DNA of 64,000 bases from Pseudomonadota bacterium (lineage in GTDB: Bacteria; Desulfobacterota; Desulfovibrionia; Desulfovibrionales; Desulfomicrobiaceae), in the NCBI GenBank assembly GCA_023393525.1, contig JAEWKZ010000095.1, positions 1 to 64,000 on the forward strand, written 5' to 3'. The notes under the pieces were generated by a model, which did no database searches, had not been told where the DNA came from, and saw nothing but the letters and a program-made list of their open reading frames with translations. Below, piece after piece: positions 7,062 through 16,479 of the stretch (positions are counted from its first letter, which is position 1; every line of letters starts with the position of its first letter). Made by a program: the position numbers and the translations under genes.

Positions 7062-9476
7062 TTATTCGCTTTTGCGGGAGCGCACTTCCGGCCAGATTTC
7101 GTCGATGGCCTCCACGGTTTTGACCGTGATGCGCTTTCTGAGCTCTTTTGGAATCTCGTCCAGGTCGTGGGCGTTGCGGGCCGGGATGAGCACCTTCTTG
7201 ACCCCGTGGCTGACCGCCGCCAGGATTTTCTCCTTGATGCCGCCCACCGGCATGACCCGTCCGCGCAGGGTGATCTCTCCGGTCATGGCCACGTCCGAGG
7301 CCACGGGTTCGTTGCTGATGGCCGACATCAGCGCCGTGACCAGGGTCACGCCCGCCGACGGCCCGTCCTTGGGCGTGGCGCCGGCCGGAACGTGGATGTG
7401 GATGTCGTGCGTGTCGAAGAAGTCGTCGGCAAGATTCAGGCTCGCGCTCTTGGTGCGGGCGTAGCTCAGCGCTGCCTGGGCGCTTTCCTTCATGACTTCC
7501 CCCAGCTTGCCGGTCAGGATGAGCTTGCCCTTGCCCGGCAAGAGGCTGCACTCGATGTGCAGGATCTCGCCGCCGTACGGAGTCCAGGCCAGGCCCAGGG
7601 CCACGCCGGGAGGCATGGAGCTTTCGCGCTCCTCATCCATGAATTTCGGCTGGCCCAGAAGCTTGATGAGCGCGGAAGTGGTCACGCGGAACGGCCCCTT
7701 CTTGCCCTCGGCCACCCGGCGCGCGTATTTGCGGCAGATGGATCCGATCTCGCGTTCCAGGTTGCGCAGGCCCGCCTCGCGCGTGTAGCCCCGAATGATT
7801 TCGGCCAGCACGGCGTCGGAGATGATCAGGGTGTCGCCCGTGAGGCCGTTTTCCTTGATCTGCCGGGTCAGCAGGTATCTCCTGGCGATTATGGTCTTCT
7901 CCTGCTCCGTGTAGCCGGGGATGCGGATGACCTCCATGCGGTCCAAGAGGGCCGACGGAATGGTGTCGAGCATGTTGGCCGTGCAGATGAACATGACCTT
8001 GGACAAATCGTAGGGCACGTTCAGGTAGTGATCCGTGAAGGAGTTGTTCTGTTCCGGATCAAGCACCTCCAGGAGGGCCGAGGACGGGTCGCCCCGGAAG
8101 TCGTTGCCGAGCTTGTCGATTTCGTCGAGCATGATGACCGGGTTGATCGTACCGGCGTCCTTCATGGACTGGATGATGCGGCCGGGCATGGCTCCGATGT
8201 AGGTGCGGCGGTGGCCGCGGATTTCGGCCTCGTCACGCATCCCGCCCAGGGACATGCGCACGAACTTGCGCCCCAGGGAGCGGGCGATGGATTTGCCCAG
8301 CGACGTCTTGCCCACGCCGGGAGGGCCGACAAAGCACAGGATCGGGCCCTTCATGGAGGGATTGAGCTTGCGCACGCTCAAGTATTCGAGAATGCGCTCC
8401 TTGACCTTTTCCAGGTTGTAGTGATCCTCGTGCAGGATCTTGGCTGCCTCCTTGATGTCGAGCCGATCCTTGGAGGTTTTCTTCCAGGGCAGATCGATGA
8501 TCCAGTCGATGTAGGTGCGCAGGATGGTGGCTTCCGAGCTGTCGGGATGCATGGATTCCAGGCGCGAGAGCTGCTTGTCCGCTTCCTTTTTCACCTTTTT
8601 CGGCAGGCCGAGGGCGTTGAGCGTCTTTCTGAGCTCTTCCATCTCCTCGCCTTCGCCGCCCTTGTCGCCAAGCTCGCGGCGAATGGCCTTGAGCTGCTCG
8701 CGCAGGAAATATTCGCGCTGGGCCTTGTCCATCCCTTCCTTGGCCATGCTCTGGATCTTGGCCTGCATGGAGGCCACCTCCACTTCCTTGACCAGTTGCG
8801 AATTGACCAGGTTCAGGCGTTCGATGGGGTCGTGACTCTCAAGGATGCGCTGGGCCTCGGAGGACTTCATGCGCAGGTTGGAGGCGACCAGGTCGGCCAG
8901 GCGGCCGTGTTCGTTGACGGCGTTGAGCACATTCATGATCTCGCCGGCGTCGATGCCGCGCAGGGTCAGGATTTTCTCGCTCTGCTCCTTGACCGAACGC
9001 AGCAACGCCTCTTCCTCGGGGCCGGGATTTTCAACCACGAGCTCGTCGATGGTTTCGATCTTGACCATGTCGAAGGGGTCATGCTGCACGAATTCGGTGA
9101 TTTTGGCGCGGGTCAGCCCCTGCACCAGGACCTTGAGCCGCCCGTCGGGCATCTTGAGCATGCGCATGATCATGGCCACGGTGCCGGTGTGGTACAGGTC
9201 GTCGGGCGTGGGTTCGTCCACGGCCTCGTCCTTCTGGGTGCTGATGAAGATGTAGCGGCTGCCGTTCAGGGCGGCGTCCACGGCCTGCACGCTCTTCTCG
9301 CGTCCGACGAACAGGGGCAGGATCATGTAGTTGAAGACGACGATGTCCCTGACCGCCAGGAGAGGCATGGTGGTCGGGATTTCTGCTTCCTGGAGAGAGC
9401 TGTCGGCGCTGGCTGTATCGGAATTTTCGCCCTGAATTTCATCATTTTCCGGGGAAAACGTTTTTTCGTCACTCAT
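7062..9476 (-). CDS. lon: ATP-dependent protease La (Lon)
   Basis: An 804-residue LonA with all three parts. The N-terminal LON substrate-binding domain is at about residues 33-230. The AAA+ domain carries Walker A GPPGVGKT (about 384-391) and Walker B IMLDEID. The C-terminal serine protease carries DGPSAGVT with the catalytic Ser at about 707 and the Lys of GGIKEKIL at about 748. It degrades misfolded and regulatory proteins in the cytoplasm. The start is ATG 9476 behind GAGGAGACCTCA. An acidic, low-complexity N-terminus of about 30 residues precedes the conserved part. It is transcribed alone. No CIRCE-type heat-shock element is visible upstream. Confidence 0.97.
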   Translation of the reverse strand: MSDEKTFSPENDEIQGENSDTASADSSLQEAEIPTTMPLLAVRDIVVFNYMILPLFVGREKSVQAVDAALNGSRYIFISTQKDEAVDEPTPDDLYHTGTVAMIMRMLKMPDGRLKVLVQGLTRAKITEFVQHDPFDMVKIETIDELVVENPGPEEEALLRSVKEQSEKILTLRGIDAGEIMNVLNAVNEHGRLADLVASNLRMKSSEAQRILESHDPIERLNLVNSQLVKEVEVASMQAKIQSMAKEGMDKAQREYFLREQLKAIRRELGDKGGEGEEMEELRKTLNALGLPKKVKKEADKQLSRLESMHPDSSEATILRTYIDWIIDLPWKKTSKDRLDIKEAAKILHEDHYNLEKVKERILEYLSVRKLNPSMKGPILCFVGPPGVGKTSLGKSIARSLGRKFVRMSLGGMRDEAEIRGHRRTYIGAMPGRIIQSMKDAGTINPVIMLDEIDKLGNDFRGDPSSALLEVLDPEQNNSFTDHYLNVPYDLSKVMFICTANMLDTIPSALLDRMEVIRIPGYTEQEKTIIARRYLLTRQIKENGLTGDTLIISDAVLAEIIRGYTREAGLRNLEREIGSICRKYARRVAEGKKGPFRVTTSALIKLLGQPKFMDEERESSMPPGVALGLAWTPYGGEILHIECSLLPGKGKLILTGKLGEVMKESAQAALSYARTKSASLNLADDFFDTHDIHIHVPAGATPKDGPSAGVTLVTALMSAISNEPVASDVAMTGEITLRGRVMPVGGIKEKILAAVSHGVKKVLIPARNAHDLDEIPKELRKRITVKTVEAIDEIWPEVRSRKSE

Positions 9477-9567
9477 TGAGGTCTCCTCGTAGTGGTGTAT
9501 TCACGCGATTTTGCACCGCGAAATGCAAATTCAGTCAATTATAAGGCTCCAGACGCCTCAGGCAAGC

Positions 9568-9592
9568 AAAAAAAAGGAAAAATTCCCTTTTT
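9568..9592 (-). terminator. weak terminator-like element after radC
   Basis: On the minus strand AAAAAGG and CCTTTTTTTT can pair around a short AT-rich loop, ending in a run of eight Ts about 12 bases past the radC stop. The stem is short and A/T-rich, so this is tentative. It would mark the end of the long minus-strand series that begins near 25343. Confidence 0.35.
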
Positions 9593-9603
9593 GGGCCAAA
9601 AAA

Positions 9604-10287
9604 TCAGATCAGGCCCAGGGCGCGGAAGCTGGAATAGGTCTCGGCGGTGACGATGATGTGGTCGAGAAGGCGCAGGCCCAGGTCGCGGGCGAGGCGGGCG
9701 ACGGTTTCGGTCAGGTTTTTGTCCTGGGCGGAAGGGGCGGGGTCGCCGCCGGGATGGTTGTGGACCAGGATCAGTCCGCTGGCGTGGTGGCGCAGGGCCA
9801 GCTCGAGGATTTCTCGCGGGTAGGCGGCGGTCTGGTCCACTGTGCCCTGGAAGACGCGCTCAAAGGAAATGAGCCTGTTCTGGTTGTCCACCAGGATGAT
9901 CCAGAATTCCTCCTTGGTCAGATGGCCGAGGCGGGAGCAGACCATGTCCCGGACCTGCTCCGGGGATGAGAATTTTTCCCGGCGGACGATGGATCCGCAG
10001 GCCGCGCGCGCCCGGCACTCGTGCAAAGCCCTCCAGAATGTGGCCGTTCCTTCGCCAAGGCCCGGAATGGCGGCGAGACGCGCGGGATCGGCGAGCAGGG
10101 CGTCACCGAGTGATCCGAAGCGGGAGATCATTTCCTTGGCGATGGGCTTGGTGTCCTTGCGGGGGAGGGCGTAGGTCAGGAGCAGTTCCAGCACCTCATG
10201 GTCGGACAGGGTCCGGGGATCGCGGTCAAGGCGGTCGCGCAGCCGTACGCGGTGACCGAGGTAGTGGGCCGCGTCTTCCCTCACCAC
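9604..10287 (-). CDS. radC: RadC-family JAB1/MPN metalloprotease-fold protein
   Basis: 227 residues. An N-terminal helix-hairpin-helix region (IPGLGEG, about 70-76) precedes a RadC/MPN domain with the JAMM zinc signature HNHPGGDPAPSAQD. Despite its name, RadC has no settled role in DNA repair, and its biochemical activity is unknown. The gene begins with tandem GTG codons overlapping the holA stop (CTGTGGTGA), so translation is probably coupled to holA. It is the last gene of the long minus-strand series. Confidence 0.92.
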   Translation of the reverse strand: MVREDAAHYLGHRVRLRDRLDRDPRTLSDHEVLELLLTYALPRKDTKPIAKEMISRFGSLGDALLADPARLAAIPGLGEGTATFWRALHECRARAACGSIVRREKFSSPEQVRDMVCSRLGHLTKEEFWIILVDNQNRLISFERVFQGTVDQTAAYPREILELALRHHASGLILVHNHPGGDPAPSAQDKNLTETVARLARDLGLRLLDHIIVTAETYSSFRALGLI

Positions 10288-11234
10288 AGGCGAGCCGCTT
10301 CCTTGACCAGGTTTTCCATGGCCTGGGCGGGCTTGAGGCGTCCGGTCTTGATGTCCGTGTCGGCCTGGAGCACGATGTCCCAGAAGCGGCTGATGCGCGG
10401 CGCTCCCAGACGCTGGGCCAACCGTTTTTTTTCCGTCTTCAGACTGGGGTAGAGCTGGACCTTGCCGTCCTCTCCGTGCAGCAGTTGCCAGAGTTGGCGG
10501 GCTTCGCGCAGCATGAGGGAGGAGACCGGGAAAACCATGTCCCCGCCAGCCATGGCCGGATCGTTCAGGAGGCGGTCCCAGGCGTCGCGGCGCCCGGTCG
10601 GGGTCTGCAGGGAACGCAGGAAGGCGAACAGGTCGAAGGCTTCCTCGACATCGAGGGCCGTCAGGTGTCCGGGCTGGATGGTCTTTTCCCCGCCCGCCAG
10701 GAGCAGGATTTTTTCCAGTTCGCCGCGCAGGGCGATGGTGCTCAGCGGAAGTGATTCCGCGAGGCTTTTTTTGACCCCCGGCGCGAAGGACAGGCCGTGC
10801 CGGGCAGCGAAGCGGTCAAGTTCCTGACCGATGGTGGCGCGGGAGAGACCCGGATGCTCCCAGATCCAGCCGCGTTTCTGCGCGGCTCCCCAGTATTTGT
10901 ATTTGGTGACGGTTTTGGAGGTATTGGATTTCCCGGACTTCCATTCCCCTTCAAGGCAGAATATGGGCCAGACCCGGGGACGGGCCATGGCCAGAAGTGA
11001 TTCCATGCGGGACCAGAACTCGTCGCCTTGGTCCTGGGCCCGGCGCAGCACCACCGCATTGGGCGGCCCCATCATGGACGGGATGGTCAGGGTCTGCCAG
11101 TAGCGATCGGGAAGGTCCTCGTCTCCCCAGAACGTGCGCACGGCGAAACCCTGACCCTCCAGAAGGTCGCCGATCCGGTCCTTGAGGAGTTCGGAGTCGG
11201 CGCAGACGAGAAAGGAGAACCCCTGCCTGGTCAT
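10281..11234 (-). CDS. holA: DNA polymerase III subunit delta
   Basis: A 317-residue HolA-like protein, the clamp-loader subunit that opens the beta sliding clamp. It has the family layout: an N-terminal degenerate AAA+ region (SFLVCADSELLKDRIGDLL), a middle VLRRAQDQGDEF segment and a helical C-terminal domain. The family diverges strongly, so identification rests on overall pattern plus the usual neighbours leuS-lptE-holA. The start is ATG 11234, a few bases after the lptE stop; radC overlaps its 3' end. Confidence 0.88.
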   Translation of the reverse strand: MTRQGFSFLVCADSELLKDRIGDLLEGQGFAVRTFWGDEDLPDRYWQTLTIPSMMGPPNAVVLRRAQDQGDEFWSRMESLLAMARPRVWPIFCLEGEWKSGKSNTSKTVTKYKYWGAAQKRGWIWEHPGLSRATIGQELDRFAARHGLSFAPGVKKSLAESLPLSTIALRGELEKILLLAGGEKTIQPGHLTALDVEEAFDLFAFLRSLQTPTGRRDAWDRLLNDPAMAGGDMVFPVSSLMLREARQLWQLLHGEDGKVQLYPSLKTEKKRLAQRLGAPRISRFWDIVLQADTDIKTGRLKPAQAMENLVKEAARLW

Positions 11235-11241
11235 ATCCGCA

Positions 11242-11820
11242 TCAGAACTTCTGGCCCAGCCTGTCGGCCACCATGCGCACGGCCAGATCCACGGCTTCCT
11301 GGGTGGCTTCGCGCTTGGCGCTCGTGGTCTGGAGGAGCCCGGTGCTGGTGACCGTCCCTCCCGTGCCCCGATAGGACTCGGCGGCCGAGACCGGGCCGGA
11401 GGTCCAGATGAGCGCATTGGTCTTGGCGCTGTAGAACGTGACCACCATCAGAATCCTGGCCTCGGATTTGAGGGTCACGTCGTCGCGTCCTTTGAGCGAA
11501 TCGGAAGTGCTGTACGAGCGCACGTCGATGTTGACCGTGGCCTCGGCCTCGTCCCGACCGACCCAGGCGACGTTGCCGCGCCGGGTCAGCTCGTCGCGCA
11601 GGCTGCTGCGCAGCATGGGTTCAAGCCAGGTTTCGGTGGTCGGGTTGGTGACCTTGTTCAGGTAGAGGCGGGTGCTGTCCTCGGGCAGCTGGATAGGCGC
11701 CCGCGCGGTGAGCTGATATCCGCAGGCGGACAGAAAGAGGGCGATGCACAGCACCGCCCACAGGGATTTACCTGACGACCACGTTGACCAGTTTTCCAGG
11801 AATGACGATTGTTTTGACAA
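11242..11820 (-). CDS. lptE: LPS-assembly lipoprotein LptE
   Basis: LptE is the outer-membrane lipoprotein that plugs LptD and helps deliver LPS to the cell surface. Visible here are a signal peptide ending in the lipobox LSACGYQL (Cys about residue 33), a short mature protein and the usual place between leuS and holA. The start is unclear. The first in-frame start is TTG 11820, inside the leuS 3' end (about 53 bases of overlap). A lysine (K18) before the hydrophobic stretch would serve as n-region if translation began nearer. The mature domain is weakly conserved, so the call leans on lipobox, length and synteny. Confidence 0.8.
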   Translation of the reverse strand: MSKQSSFLENWSTWSSGKSLWAVLCIALFLSACGYQLTARAPIQLPEDSTRLYLNKVTNPTTETWLEPMLRSSLRDELTRRGNVAWVGRDEAEATVNIDVRSYSTSDSLKGRDDVTLKSEARILMVVTFYSAKTNALIWTSGPVSAAESYRGTGGTVTSTGLLQTTSAKREATQEAVDLAVRMVADRLGQKF

Positions 11821-14257
11821 CTGTTTTGCCCTCGATGTGTCGTGAGACGTTTTGATCGTTCATGGCCTGAGCCTGTATCTGCTCGGAGGTCGCATCCGCC
11901 GCCACGGTTATCTGGCCGCGCAGCTTGCCGTTGACCTGCAACACCACGGTCACCTCGCTCGTCTTGAGCGCTTCCGGGTCGTGGGTGGGCCAGGGCTCGG
12001 CGGCCAGGGTCCGGGTGTAGCCCATGCGGGCCCAGATCTCTTCGCAGATGTGCGGAGCGATGGGCGACAGGGTCACCAGCAGGGAGGAGATGGCCGATGA
12101 CAACAGGCGCGGGCCGTGCGTGCTCGTGCGCAGCTCGTCCTTGGTCGTGTAGAGGGTGTTGACCAGTTCCATCATGGCCGCGATGGCCGTGTTGAACTGG
12201 AACTTGTTCTCGATGTCGCGCTCCACCCGGCGCACGGTGTCGTGCTCCTTGCGCCGCAGCTCGGCCTCCGCGTCCTTGAGCGTTGCGTCAACGCCGACGC
12301 AGCAGCCAACAGGAGAGAGAACGTCCTCCAGCTCGTCCACCAGTCGCCAGAGGCGGTTCAGGAAGCGGCTCGCTCCTTCGATGCCCTTGTCGTTCCACTC
12401 CAGGTCCTTTTCGGGCGGCGCGGCGAACAGGCAGAACAGCCGCACGGTGTCCGCTCCGTACTTGGCGATCATCTCGTCGGGATCGACCACGTTGCCCTTG
12501 GACTTGGACATCTTGGAACCGTGCAGCAGGACCATGCCCTGGGTCAGCAGGTTCTTGAAGGGTTCGTCGTGGGTCAGGTAGCCTTCGTCGCGCAGGGCCT
12601 TGACGAAAAAGCGCGAATACAGAAGGTGCAGAATGGCGTGCTCGATGCCGCCGATGTACTGGTCCACGGGCATCCAGTAGGCCGCCTCGGCCGGATCGAA
12701 GGCGGCCTCTTCGTTGCGTGCCGAGGTATAGCGGGCGAAATACCAGGAGGACTCGACAAAGGTGTCCATGGTGTCGGTTTCGCGCCGGGCGGGCTTGCCG
12801 CAGGCCGGGCAGGGTACGTTCACAAAGCTTTCGCAGGCCGGCAGGGGCGAGCGTCCGTCGGGGTTGACCTTGACGTCCAGGGGCAGCTCCACCGGGAGCT
12901 GGCTGGCGGGTACGGGCACGATGCCGCAGTCGTCGCAGTAGATGACCGGGATGGGCGCGCCCCAGTAACGCTGGCGGGAGATGTTCCAGTCGCGCAGGCG
13001 GTAGTTGACCGTGGGCCTGCCCAGTCCGTCTTCGGCGAGATGGTCGATGATGGCCTGTTTGGCGGCCTCGCTGTCCATGCCGTCGAATTTGCCGGAATTG
13101 GCCATGACGCCGGGCTCGGTGTAGGCCTCCGTCATGGTCGACAGGTCGAGCCCGCCTTCCTTGGGCATGATGACGATCTGCCTGGGCAGATCGTACTTGG
13201 CCGCGAATTCGAAATCGCGCTGGTCATGGGCCGGCACGGCCATGACCGCGCCGGTGCCGTAACCCATGAGCACGAAGTTGGCCACATAGATGGGCATTTC
13301 ACGGCCCGTGAGGGGATTTACGCAGTGGCGGCCGGTGAACACGCCTTCCTTTTCGAGATCATCGGCGGTGCGCACGATGCGGTCCATCTTGGAGATGCGT
13401 TCGACAAAGGCGCGCACCTCGGTCTCCTGTCCCGTGCCGGGGATGAGCTTTTCCACCAGCGGATGCTCGGGGGCCAGGCTCATGAAGGTCGCGCCGAAGA
13501 GGGTGTCTGGGCGGGTGGTGAAGACGTCGATGCGTTCATCCACGTCCTTGACCTTGAAGGATATCTCGGCGCCCACGCTCTTGCCGATCCAGTTGCGCTG
13601 CATGGTCAGGACCCGTTCCGGCCAGCCGTCGGTCAGCGTGTCCAGGGCGGCCAGGAGCTCTTCGGCGTACTCGGTGATGCGCAGGAACCACTGGGACAGT
13701 TCCTTTTGCTGCACCTCGGAATCGCAGCGCCAGCACAGCCCTTCCTCGACCTGCTCGTTGGCAAGCACCGTGTGGCAGCTCGGGCACCAGTTGACCGGAG
13801 CCTTCTTGCGGTAGACCAGCCCCTTTTCCAGGAACTTCAGAAAGAATTCCTGCTCGAAGCGGTAGTATCCCGGGTGGCAGGTCGCGACTTCCCGCTCCCA
13901 ATCATAGGAGTAGCCCAGACGCTTCAATTGCGTGCGCATGTAGGCGATGTTTTCGTAGGTCCATTTGGCGGGGTGGGTGTTGTTCTTGATGGCCGCGTTC
14001 TCGGCGGGCAGGCCGAAGGCGTCCCAGCCCATGGGGTGCAGCACGTTGTACCCCTGCATGCGCTTGTAGCGGGCGACCACGTCGCCGATGGAGTAGTTGC
14101 GCACGTGTCCCATGTGAATGCGCCCCGAGGGATAGGGGAACATCTCCAGGACATAGTACTTGCGGCCCTCCCTGGACATGTCGGTTCGAAAGCAGGCCTT
14201 CTCGTCCCAGACCTGCTGCCATTTTTCCTCGATCTGCTTGAAATCGTAATGCCTCAT
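11768..14257 (-). CDS. leuS: leucyl-tRNA synthetase
   Basis: An 829-residue class I synthetase that charges tRNA-Leu. The HIGH-type motif HMGH (PSGRIHMGHVRN, about residues 39-50), a CP1 editing domain with TTRPDTLFG and a GTGAVMAVPAHDQRD block, a zinc-type cysteine region (CPSC/CWRC and CPAC) and the KMSKS loop (GSKMSKSKGN) are all present. The start is ATG 14257 with GAGGACACC upstream; the frame is open further back but without family similarity. It lies 7 bases after nusB and overlaps lptE. Confidence 0.97.
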   Translation of the reverse strand: MRHYDFKQIEEKWQQVWDEKACFRTDMSREGRKYYVLEMFPYPSGRIHMGHVRNYSIGDVVARYKRMQGYNVLHPMGWDAFGLPAENAAIKNNTHPAKWTYENIAYMRTQLKRLGYSYDWEREVATCHPGYYRFEQEFFLKFLEKGLVYRKKAPVNWCPSCHTVLANEQVEEGLCWRCDSEVQQKELSQWFLRITEYAEELLAALDTLTDGWPERVLTMQRNWIGKSVGAEISFKVKDVDERIDVFTTRPDTLFGATFMSLAPEHPLVEKLIPGTGQETEVRAFVERISKMDRIVRTADDLEKEGVFTGRHCVNPLTGREMPIYVANFVLMGYGTGAVMAVPAHDQRDFEFAAKYDLPRQIVIMPKEGGLDLSTMTEAYTEPGVMANSGKFDGMDSEAAKQAIIDHLAEDGLGRPTVNYRLRDWNISRQRYWGAPIPVIYCDDCGIVPVPASQLPVELPLDVKVNPDGRSPLPACESFVNVPCPACGKPARRETDTMDTFVESSWYFARYTSARNEEAAFDPAEAAYWMPVDQYIGGIEHAILHLLYSRFFVKALRDEGYLTHDEPFKNLLTQGMVLLHGSKMSKSKGNVVDPDEMIAKYGADTVRLFCLFAAPPEKDLEWNDKGIEGASRFLNRLWRLVDELEDVLSPVGCCVGVDATLKDAEAELRRKEHDTVRRVERDIENKFQFNTAIAAMMELVNTLYTTKDELRTSTHGPRLLSSAISSLLVTLSPIAPHICEEIWARMGYTRTLAAEPWPTHDPEALKTSEVTVVLQVNGKLRGQITVAADATSEQIQAQAMNDQNVSRHIEGKTVVKTIVIPGKLVNVVVR

Positions 14258-14264
14258 GGTGTCC

Positions 14265-14729
14265 TCAAGATTCCGTTTTGCCGGACTGAATTGTCGTGCG
14301 TTCTTTACGCTCGGCGCCTTTGGCGGCGGCGTCGAGCACTCCGTTGACAAAGGTCTTGGAGTTGTCGTCCCCGAAATCCTTGGCCAGTTCGATAGCCTCG
14401 TTCATGGCCACCTTGACGGGAATGTCGGGACAGAAGAGCATCTCGAAGAGACAGAGCCGCAGGATGGTCAGTTCGACCTTGGCGATGCGATTGAGTTTCC
14501 AGTGCTGCGAATGCCTGGTGATGATCTCGTCGATGCTTTCGTGGTTGTCGAACACGCCCTCGACCAGCGTCCAGGCATAGGACTCCTGGCGCTCGATTTC
14601 GAATTCCTCCTCGGTCCAGAAATTGTCGAAGGACGTGATCAAAGCGTCCTTGGACATGCCCTGGCCGAAAACCAGCGAATAGATGACCTGAAAGGCGAAG
14701 CGGCGTTGATGCCGACGGTTGTGCGTCAC
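14265..14729 (-). CDS. nusB: transcription antitermination protein NusB
   Basis: A 154-residue all-helical NusB with RRFAFQVIYSL at the N-terminus and the conserved C-terminal block VAMNEAIELAKDFG...KTFVNGVLDAA. It binds boxA RNA with S10 in rRNA antitermination. The start is GTG 14729 behind AGAGGCATCCC. It sits between ribH and leuS; ribH-nusB is a very common bacterial pair. Confidence 0.95.
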   Translation of the reverse strand: MTHNRRHQRRFAFQVIYSLVFGQGMSKDALITSFDNFWTEEEFEIERQESYAWTLVEGVFDNHESIDEIITRHSQHWKLNRIAKVELTILRLCLFEMLFCPDIPVKVAMNEAIELAKDFGDDNSKTFVNGVLDAAAKGAERKERTTIQSGKTES

Positions 14730-14738
14730 GGGATGCCT

Positions 14739-15209
14739 CTAGATCTGCTGCAGCACGCGCAGGGTTTCCAGGGCCGCGGCCGCGGCTTCCACGCCCTTGT
14801 TGCCGCCCTTGCTGCCGGCGCGTTCGATGGACTGTTCCAGGCTGTCCGTGGTCAGAAGGCCAAAGCCGATGGGCACGCCGGTGTCCATGGAGACATGGGC
14901 GATGCCCTTGGTCGCCTCGCTGCAGACGTAGTCGAAATGGGGGGTGGCGCCGCGGATGACCGCGCCCACGCAGATGATGGCGTCGGCCTTGCCGCTCCTG
15001 GCGACTTTCTGCGCCACCAGCGGCATCTCGAAGGCGCCGGGCACGCGGATGAGGGTGATGTTTTCGCGGACGGCGCCGTGACGAAGCAGGTAATCCACTG
15101 CCCCGCCGATGAGACGGTCGACGATGAAATCGTTGAAGCGGCTGGCGATGATGGTGAACTTCTGGTCATTGGCCTGCATCTGGCCTTCGATGGTCTTGAC
15201 GTGCAGCAT
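14739..15209 (-). CDS. ribH: 6,7-dimethyl-8-ribityllumazine synthase
   Basis: A 156-residue lumazine synthase. It condenses 3,4-dihydroxy-2-butanone 4-phosphate with 5-amino-6-ribitylaminouracil, the penultimate riboflavin step. Visible blocks are SRFNDFIVDRLIGGA, VPGAFEMPLVA, CVGAVIRGATPHFDYV (with the active-site His) and GVPIGFGLLTTDSLEQ. The start is ATG 15209. It follows ribBA after 16 bases. Confidence 0.97.
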   Translation of the reverse strand: MLHVKTIEGQMQANDQKFTIIASRFNDFIVDRLIGGAVDYLLRHGAVRENITLIRVPGAFEMPLVAQKVARSGKADAIICVGAVIRGATPHFDYVCSEATKGIAHVSMDTGVPIGFGLLTTDSLEQSIERAGSKGGNKGVEAAAAALETLRVLQQI

Positions 15210-15225
15210 GTCTACTCCTTGAAAA

Positions 15226-16440
15226 TTATTTGTTTTCGGCGTCCAGGTGCAAGAGGTGGCCGAGTTTGGAATACTTGGTGTGCAGATAGCACTTGTTGTC
15301 GTCGCAGGCCGGGATCTCGATGGGCATGCGCTCCTCGACCTTGAGGCCGTAGCCTTCGAGGCCAATGATCTTCTTGGGGTTGTTGGTCAAAAGGCGCATG
15401 CGCTTGACGCCCAGATCGACCAGGATCTGCGCCCCGAGGCCGTAATCGCGCAGGTCCGGGGCGAAGCCCAGCTCCAGGTTGGCTTCCACGGTGTCGCGCC
15501 CCTCGTCCTGCAGGTGGTAGGCCTTGATCTTGTTGCCAAGGCCTATGCCCCGGCCTTCCTGGCGCATGTAGAGAATGACGCCCGCGCCCTCGTCGTTGAC
15601 CATCTGCATGGCCCGCTGCAGCTGGCTTCCGCAGTCGCAGCGCATGGAACCGAACACGTCGCCGGTCAGACATTCGCTGTGCACACGCACCAGCACCGGG
15701 GTTTCCTCGTTGATCTCGCCCTTGACCAGGGCGATGTGGGTGTGGCTGTCGATGTCGTTCTCGTAGGCCACGATGGTGAATTCGCCGTAGCAGGTGGGCA
15801 TGCGCGCCTCGGCCACGCGGCGCACCAGGGAGTCCTTGCGCGAGCGGTAGGCGATGAGGTCGGCGATGGTGGCGATCTTCATGCCGTGTTCTTCGGCGAA
15901 CTTCCGGAGGTCGGGCATGCGTGACATGGTCCCGTCGTCGTTCATGATTTCGCAGATCACGGCCGCGCCCTTGAGACCGGCCAGCCGGGCCAGGTCCACG
16001 GATCCCTCGGTCTGGCCTGCGCGCACCAGCACTCCGCCGGGCTTGGCGCGCAGGGGGAAGATGTGGCCGGGAGTGGCCAGGTCTTCGGGAGTGGTCTGGT
16101 CGGCCACGGCGGTCTGGATGGTCAGGGCCCGGTCGTGGGCGGAGATGCCCGTGGTCACGCCCTGCTTGGCTTCGATGGACACGGTGAAATTGGTGCCGAA
16201 TTTTGAGGTGTTGCGCCGGGCCATGAGCGGCAGTTCCAGCTTGTCGACCAGGGCCGGTTCCAGGGCCAGGCAGATCAGGCCGCGACCGTATTTGGCCATG
16301 AAATTGATGGCCTCGGGCGTGACCATTTCGGCGGCGATGGTCAGATCGCCCTCGTTTTCGCGGTCCTCGTCGTCGACCAGGATGATCATGTTCCCGGCCT
16401 TTATTTCCTTGATGGCCTCTTCGGCCGAACATTTGTGCAT
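15226..16440 (-). CDS. ribBA: bifunctional 3,4-dihydroxy-2-butanone 4-phosphate synthase / GTP cyclohydrolase II
   Basis: A 404-residue fusion supplying both precursor arms of riboflavin synthesis. The N-terminal RibB domain (about 1-205) has the acidic DDEDRENEGDL motif and the TPGHIFPLRA block. The C-terminal RibA domain (about 207-400) has the zinc site CLTGDVFGSMRCDCG and the RQEGRGIGL motif. All catalytic motifs look intact in both halves, so both activities are expected. It lies between ribE and ribH. Confidence 0.97.
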   Translation of the reverse strand: MHKCSAEEAIKEIKAGNMIILVDDEDRENEGDLTIAAEMVTPEAINFMAKYGRGLICLALEPALVDKLELPLMARRNTSKFGTNFTVSIEAKQGVTTGISAHDRALTIQTAVADQTTPEDLATPGHIFPLRAKPGGVLVRAGQTEGSVDLARLAGLKGAAVICEIMNDDGTMSRMPDLRKFAEEHGMKIATIADLIAYRSRKDSLVRRVAEARMPTCYGEFTIVAYENDIDSHTHIALVKGEINEETPVLVRVHSECLTGDVFGSMRCDCGSQLQRAMQMVNDEGAGVILYMRQEGRGIGLGNKIKAYHLQDEGRDTVEANLELGFAPDLRDYGLGAQILVDLGVKRMRLLTNNPKKIIGLEGYGLKVEERMPIEIPACDDNKCYLHTKYSKLGHLLHLDAENK

Positions 16441-16479
16441 TCTTTCCTCGCTTATGGGCTTCCGGACCAGGGTCCGCGA

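Noticed and set aside
4450..7551. Very long open frame on the minus strand opposite the histidine kinase
   Set aside because: High GC gives long frames opposite real genes. Its translation is low-complexity (rich in Arg, Gly, His, Asp) with no family motif, while the plus strand has full kinase domains.
6882..9479. 865-codon open frame on the plus strand opposite lon
   Set aside because: It is the antisense shadow of lon; the translation is Gly/Val/His-rich without motifs, and lon is complete.
12116..14347. 743-codon plus-strand frame opposite leuS
   Set aside because: Antisense shadow of a fully motif-supported leucyl-tRNA synthetase gene.
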